DNA of 10,812 nt from Stramenopiles sp. TOSAG23-3 (Eukaryota > Sar): NCBI GenBank assembly GCA_900128585.1, contig LT642783.1, positions 1 through 10,812 on the forward strand, read 5' to 3'. The translations under genes were made by a program, and so were the position numbers. Position 1 is the stretch's first letter; each line of letters starts with the position of its first letter. Positions 6,908 through 10,812 of this stretch are shown here, piece after piece. The notes below the pieces were generated by a model. That model was not told the origin of the DNA and searched no databases. It saw nothing but the letters and a program-made list of their open reading frames with translations.

Positions 6908-9073
6908 ATGGAAGCTTCCAAACAAAACAGCGCGCAGGCAGGTGGTTGTAGTCCTGACGGGAGGACTGTATGTGTTGGCCGGTGCGGGCTTGTGAAAGGT
7001 TGCGTCGATTTGGTGTCTCAATCGAAACCAAGCATGAGGTCAAAAACTAACTTGAGAAAAGGTTCCAAGGGCCCTTTCAAAGAAATCGGAAGGTTTGGGG
7101 TCGGGCGGTACGTAGGCCGGCCACGCTCTTGGAACGTTTTGAAAAGTTGCATTTGTTGCGACCCGTTTCGTGTCATGGCGTGGACAAGCGGGGAACGCAC
7201 CCTCTGTTTGTCCAGCTTGCCTGCGGATGGCTTGGCAGTGACGGGCGATGCCCCTTCCGTGAAAGTGCAAGTCGCCATGCCGCACATTGAGCATTTTTCG
7301 TGGCTGAATGCAGGCGCTGGGAAAGCGAAGGAAGCGAGCGGAGGGTGCAGCCCCGGCGGCGAAAACGTGTGCGTCGGGCGGTGCGGCACAGTCCGCGGGT
7401 GCGTCGCTGCGGAGGAATCGTCCGAAGAGCCGGCCAGCTCGCAGTTTTTGGCCATAGCCGGTCTTACAAGCCTGGAAATCTGGCGCGTTTCGTTTGAAAA
7501 AGTGGCCGATGGTCAGCATAGCATCGGGGCCTCCGAGCGCGTTTTTGAAATGAAGGAAGGGTTGGCAGGGGACATTGGACGGATCTGCGGGGTGAACTGG
7601 GGGCGACGACACGGCGACCCGGTCCTTGCCCTGTTCGTAAGCGGGGAAGGTTCGTGCGCCTGCCTTACGTTTTCGGACCCCGGCTCGTTCTCCAAGCTCA
7701 ACGTCCAGCTCGTCAACGGCCCGGTCAAGATGTCCCGGACCCACCACTGCTGGAACCAGACGAACGAACGCAGCTACGTGGCGATGACGGCGTCGGGGGA
7801 AGTCCGCGTGCAGGAGATGAACCTTGCCGGGGGGCATGGTGGCGCCGCCCGTTCGGGGGGGTCGCCGGCAAACACGTGCCTCTGCGCGGACCTGGACGAG
7901 AACGAGTCGAACATACTGCATAATCTGTCTGATATCCAAAGCTTGAACGTGCAGGGCGAGGGGTACGACGGACCCTTGCTCTTTTTTGGCCACGGCGACT
8001 CGTTCTTGTCGCTGGCCTCGACGGACCAAGACATGCAGGGTTTGGTGGACTCGAACAACAAGCGCCGCACGTCGCTGAACCAGATCTATCGTGACATAGA
8101 GCAGATAGCCAAAAAGAAAGATGCGGCGAAGAAGCAGGCGGAGGCGGGCGGCGCAGCGGGAGAGGGGGCAAAGGCCGAACCCATCGTGCTCGGGGGTGGA
8201 AGCTCGGGGGTCATCGACCTGACGGCAAACCTGCGCAGCGCCCCGAAGACGAAGAAAATGGGAACCCTGGATTCGTTGATGAACCTTGGGCATATGAACC
8301 GCGGGCCTTCGTCGTTTGCCATCGTTTCCTCGTCCTCTGCCGCTGGGCACCCGGCGTCGCCCGGTGGGAACGCTTCCGCCAAATTCCAACCGTCGCTCCT
8401 GTTCTTCAAGTACGACCGTAGCGTCGGGGAAAGCGCGAAGCGCAAGATTCAAGTGGTGGGCCAGATGAGTACCACCCGACCGACGGACCTCGTGGCGTCC
8501 GTCTCCCTCCCTCGCGACGAAAACCTTGTGGCCGTAGCGAACAATGCCTCCCAAAGCATTCAAATCCTGCGGGTTTCGTACGACAAAGGCGACAAGAGGA
8601 TGGTGTACAAGACCGTCCAAGAGATCGTCCTGGACGAGCAGGGGAAGCGCCTGGCCGGCATGACGTTCGTGCGCGACCCGGCGCGATCAGGCGCCAGCTC
8701 CCGTCCTTCGCTGAACATCCTGCTGGCCGGTCGAAAGGCCCAAGCGACGTTTTTCTCGGCGGAGAAGTCAACGTTTCAGTACACGATGCTCTCGTTCAAG
8801 ATGGAGCCCGCGCGAGTCGAACAGCCGGCGTCACCGAGCAGTGCGCGGCCAAGTTTGCCCAGCAACACGGCGCGACGGTCTGTGGACAATCCGCCGAAGG
8901 CAAGACCAGCACCCGGGCTGTCGGGGAACGCGGGTGCGCTGATGGCCGCCTTGCTCAACATGCAGGCCCACCTGGACGCGCGCATGGACCGCATCGATGG
9001 AATGCTGTTGCAACACTCTGCGCGCCTGAGCCGAATCGAAAACTCTTTAAAAGGTTCGCCGGGGAGGTACTGA
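6908..9073 (+). CDS. WD/beta-propeller-like protein with C-terminal coiled coil (possibly WDCP-like) and two four-cysteine motifs
   Basis: The protein has 721 residues. An in-frame TGA at 6890-6892 lies just upstream of the ATG at 6908, and the cysteine motif right after the start supports that start. Four-cysteine motifs with spacing C-x7-C-x3-C-x5-C lie at residues 12-33 and 145-166. Between and after them are degenerate WD-like strands, with AWTSGERTLCLSSL (about 93-106), HFSWLNAG and AGLTSLEIWRV. From memory this order resembles the start of metazoan WDCP (WD repeat and coiled-coil-containing protein). A basic helical stretch IEQIAKKKDAAKKQAEA is near 396-412. Gly/Ser-rich linkers follow, then another strand-rich block (about 495-635), a Pro/Ser linker and a C-terminal amphipathic helix (about 676-716). 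There is no signal peptide or membrane segment. A cytosolic scaffold or oligomeric role is inference. The middle of the gene is notably GC-rich. That it is a gene is certain; the family name is tentative. Confidence 0.85.
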   Translation: MEASKQNSAQAGGCSPDGRTVCVGRCGLVKGCVDLVSQSKPSMRSKTNLRKGSKGPFKEIGRFGVGRYVGRPRSWNVLKSCICCDPFRVMAWTSGERTLCLSSLPADGLAVTGDAPSVKVQVAMPHIEHFSWLNAGAGKAKEASGGCSPGGENVCVGRCGTVRGCVAAEESSEEPASSQFLAIAGLTSLEIWRVSFEKVADGQHSIGASERVFEMKEGLAGDIGRICGVNWGRRHGDPVLALFVSGEGSCACLTFSDPGSFSKLNVQLVNGPVKMSRTHHCWNQTNERSYVAMTASGEVRVQEMNLAGGHGGAARSGGSPANTCLCADLDENESNILHNLSDIQSLNVQGEGYDGPLLFFGHGDSFLSLASTDQDMQGLVDSNNKRRTSLNQIYRDIEQIAKKKDAAKKQAEAGGAAGEGAKAEPIVLGGGSSGVIDLTANLRSAPKTKKMGTLDSLMNLGHMNRGPSSFAIVSSSSAAGHPASPGGNASAKFQPSLLFFKYDRSVGESAKRKIQVVGQMSTTRPTDLVASVSLPRDENLVAVANNASQSIQILRVSYDKGDKRMVYKTVQEIVLDEQGKRLAGMTFVRDPARSGASSRPSLNILLAGRKAQATFFSAEKSTFQYTMLSFKMEPARVEQPASPSSARPSLPSNTARRSVDNPPKARPAPGLSGNAGALMAALLNMQAHLDARMDRIDGMLLQHSARLSRIENSLKGSPGRY

Positions 9074-9363
9074 AGGGCACAGCCAGCCCGAGGCAAATAA
9101 CCTCACGAGGGGCTTCGTGGAATAGAGCACAGTGTAGTCATAGAAATTAGTACAAGGGCCCGGGACGCCTAGAGATATGTTAAATTACCCAAGAGGAGGT
9201 GTGGGGGTGTATCATAAGATTTGTTAAAAATTACTCCACAGTTCATTTACTCCGCTTTAAAAGATTACATTAAAACCTGTTCGTAAGCTACTTTTTTTTA
9301 TATATATACGCGCTGCGGTAACGAAACCAAAGCGTCGTGCGCGAGGGTCTTCCTGTGGCGTAG

Positions 9364-9385
9364 TCTCTCTCTCTCTCTCTCTCTC
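9364..9385. repeat. (TC)11 microsatellite
   Basis: Eleven perfect TC dinucleotides are followed by a C-rich tail. Confidence 0.95.
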
Positions 9386-9490
9386 CCCTCCTCTAGCCCC
9401 CACGCCCACGAAAGGTTAGGGGGAGGGTTTATCACGCAGAGCAGGGAATTTCGCTGCTGGGACGCTGGAGGGCAACGGCACCGACCGCCC

Positions 9491-9550
9491 GACCATGGGA
9501 CCGAACAAACGAACGAACGAACGAACGAACGAACGACCATGCGACCGAAC
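9491..9550. repeat. GAAC tetranucleotide array flanked by a 16-bp direct repeat
   Basis: Eight four-base units at 9503-9534 are GAAC except the second, which is AAAC. The array is bracketed by GACCATGGGACCGAAC (9491-9506) and GACCATGCGACCGAAC (9535-9550), which differ at one base. The right copy ends just before the RER1 stop codon, so the array lies in the immediate RER1 3' region. Confidence 0.9.
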
Positions 9551-9554
9551 GGCC

Positions 9555-10121
9555 TTAAAGCGAGTCGCCCATTGGTTTTTTGAAATGCTCTTTCTTCCCG
9601 TTGTAACTCTTTTTCCCATGACTCCATGGGACGTACCGGTGCTTCAGCATATGTTTCAGCTGCCGCTTCATTGTCAAGAAGAACAGGGCGCAAAAGTATA
9701 TCAACAGGATCGGCCAGAACACTGGCACATCAAACACTTTAAAGAAGGTCATCATCGTGCATATAATAATGGACTTCATCGATGACCACCAGAATTTAAA
9801 TTCCGGGACGCGCCTAGTGAAAATTCTCTCGCCGTCCTTCATTTGGCTGGGCAAAAGCGGACCCTCGGCTTCCGGGTCTATGGCCGGGGTAAGAAACCCA
9901 ATAAAAAGGTTCAGCAAGTAAATGCCTAAGCCGTACGTGACAATAAACCAACCATTTAAAAAGTACACCCGTATCATGTAGATCATCAATGCCACGCCAA
10001 AGCCAATCCAACGCCCATGGGTATGGGGCACGCTTCTGTCCAAATACATTTGCACGGTCCTGTCGAACTGCGAACGGAACCGTTCCGCTGCAGTCGTCTG
10101 AGGGGCCTCGTCTTGCATCAT
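9555..10121 (-). CDS. RER1: RER1, Golgi-to-ER retrieval receptor
   Basis: RER1 is a small Golgi membrane protein that recognises transmembrane segments of escaped ER proteins and unassembled complex subunits and returns them to the ER in COPI vesicles. The 188 residues match the family's usual length of about 190-200. A hydrophilic N-terminus contains RFRSQFDRTVQMYLDRSVPHT, cut here to its pattern: a family-typical helix ending in LDRSVPH at 27-33. Four membrane segments follow at about 38-56, 57-78, 113-131 and 132-150, as two hairpins. The loop between hairpins carries LTPAIDPEAEGPLLP, then FTRRVPEFKFWW, a strongly conserved family block. The tail MKRQLKHMLKHRYVPW and SHGKKSYNGKK is also typical. 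The start is set at the first of two adjacent ATGs (10121), because upstream in-frame sequence is simple repeat. The stop is TAA. It converges on the gene ending at 9073. Confidence 0.95.
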   Translation of the reverse strand: MMQDEAPQTTAAERFRSQFDRTVQMYLDRSVPHTHGRWIGFGVALMIYMIRVYFLNGWFIVTYGLGIYLLNLFIGFLTPAIDPEAEGPLLPSQMKDGERIFTRRVPEFKFWWSSMKSIIICTMMTFFKVFDVPVFWPILLIYFCALFFLTMKRQLKHMLKHRYVPWSHGKKSYNGKKEHFKKPMGDSL

Positions 10122-10173
10122 ATTTGTTGAGGAGGAGGAAAGGGAAAGACGGGATAAAGTGAAGGAGGGAATT

Positions 10174-10272
10174 GAAACTATAGAAACTATAGAAACGATA
10201 CAAACGATACAAACGATAAAAACGATAAAAACGATAAAAACGATAAAAACGATAAAAAGAATAATACCGATA
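10174..10272. repeat. Tandem array of 9-bp units with ordered variants
   Basis: Eleven 9-bp units run in order: GAAACTATA twice, GAAACGATA once, CAAACGATA twice, AAAACGATA four times, then the diverged AAAAGAATA and ATACCGATA. The unit length is a multiple of three, so the array leaves the RER1 frame open upstream of its start. It lies about 50-150 bases before the RER1 start codon, probably in the leader or promoter. Confidence 0.93.
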
Positions 10273-10733
10273 GAAACCCTGTTTCGTATTTGCCTATCAA
10301 TTAAAGAAGAATAAGAATAGAAACCGTGAATGAATGAACAAACGACACTTTTTTCTTTTGAAAGAAGAAAGAGAAGAAGAAGAAGAACAAACAAACAAAA
10401 CAAACAAAAACAATACCTCCTGGTACTACAGACAGTAATAATATAATTAATTATTATTAAAAAAATATCGATCATCATTCATCATCATCATCACAATTTA
10501 TTATATTTTACAAATTAAAATTAAAAAAAATAATAATAATAATAAATAAAATAATAGTCCTACCAGTGGAACCAGGTATTTACTAATAAAATATAATAAT
10601 ACGTAGTCAGTCGTCTATGATGAGCTAACAAAAAATAAAAAGAGAAATGAAGAGAGTGTAGTACGTAGTAGTATAGCAATGTAAATAAATATTCAATACT
10701 ACTGTACACTGTACGAGGCTGTATGTAGATGTT

Positions 10734-10734
<1 letters not shown>

Positions 10735-10812
<78 letters not shown>
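10735..10812. repeat. (GAAA)n microsatellite running off the window edge
   Basis: GAAA tetranucleotide units continue for 78 bases to the last base of the window, with a few AAAC interruptions in the first half. The true length is unknown because the array is cut by the edge. Confidence 0.95.

Larger units (their letters stand above)
9074..9554. other. Convergent 3' spacer between the WDCP-like gene and RER1
   Basis: About 480 bases separate two tail-to-tail genes and must hold both 3' ends. It contains a CAAATAAC near the WDCP-like stop, a (TC)11 run and a GAAC array. No coding frame or RNA gene stands out, and no clear poly(A) signal is seen on either strand. Confidence 0.6.
10122..10812. 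other. RER1 leader and upstream AT-rich, repeat-rich region
   Basis: No gene is supported in these 690 bases. In the RER1 sense the first 350 bases are pyrimidine-rich and contain a 9-bp array and a CTT/GTTT-rich tract. The rest is AT-rich low complexity, with AAT units near 10529-10545 and a GAAA array at the end. The RER1 promoter must lie here, but no individual element can be picked out. The RER1 frame stays open upstream to 10478 only through these repeats. Confidence 0.6.

Noticed and set aside
6365-7021. 218-codon minus-strand open frame with long Phe/Leu runs resembling membrane segments
   Set aside because: The runs are the GAA polypurine tract read in antisense. The frame also overlaps the start of the real gene at 6908.
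7040-8620. 526-codon minus-strand open frame opposite the WDCP-like gene
   Set aside because: It is antisense to a well-supported gene whose GC-rich third positions suppress stops on the other strand. The translation is a featureless Arg/Val/His-rich string with no domain.
9413-9429. GGTTAGGGGGAGGGTTT resembling telomeric repeats
   Set aside because: Only one imperfect TTAGGG-like unit is present and there is no tandem array, so it is not an interstitial telomere.
10174-10272. Regularly spaced repeats suggesting a CRISPR array
   Set aside because: The units are directly adjacent 9-bp tandem repeats with no spacers, and the genome is eukaryotic.
10560-10769. 69-codon minus-strand open frame
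   Set aside because: It lies in AT-rich simple sequence and its start is in the GAAA microsatellite; no protein-like composition.

Overview
The window is nuclear DNA from a eukaryote, most likely a unicellular protist or alga with few introns. Ubiquitin-ligase, SPRY, Tudor and RER1 domains are eukaryotic. One open frame runs more than 5.1 kb with no required intron, and the genes are separated by AT-rich spacers full of purine microsatellites. Stop codons TAG, TGA and TAA are all used as stops, so the standard code applies. A stramenopile such as a labyrinthulomycete or a small alga would fit, but that is an impression and not something the sequence proves.

Layout: (1) 2-5206, plus strand: the C-terminal part, or all, of a very large HECT-type E3 ubiquitin ligase of the TRIP12/UPL3/HECTD1 type. 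It carries a UBA domain, several Tudor-like modules, a RanBP2-type zinc finger, and a SPRY domain placed inside the catalytic HECT N-lobe. The frame is open to the left edge. (2) 5329-5895, minus strand: a GC-richer island with one 188-codon open frame for an unrecognised basic protein. A plus-strand exon ending in a near-perfect splice donor is a competing reading. (3) 5896-6907: a gene-poor AT-rich spacer with purine tracts and hairpins. (4) 6908-9073, plus strand: a 721-residue protein that looks like a degenerate WD/beta-propeller protein with a C-terminal helix, possibly WDCP-like. It contains two copies of a striking four-cysteine motif. (5) 9074-9554: a convergent 3' spacer with CT and GAAC microsatellites. 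(6) 9555-10121, minus strand: RER1, the Golgi-to-ER retrieval receptor, clearly recognised. (7) 10122-10812: the RER1 leader and upstream region, made of simple repeats including an ordered 9-bp array, ending in a GAAA microsatellite at the window edge.

The genes do not form an evident pathway or operon. They are independent eukaryotic transcription units: ubiquitin ligation, an unknown, a putative scaffold, and ER membrane-protein retrieval. The features most worth a second look are the SPRY domain inside the HECT fold and the duplicated cysteine motif, whose two copies keep the amino acids while most codons differ.
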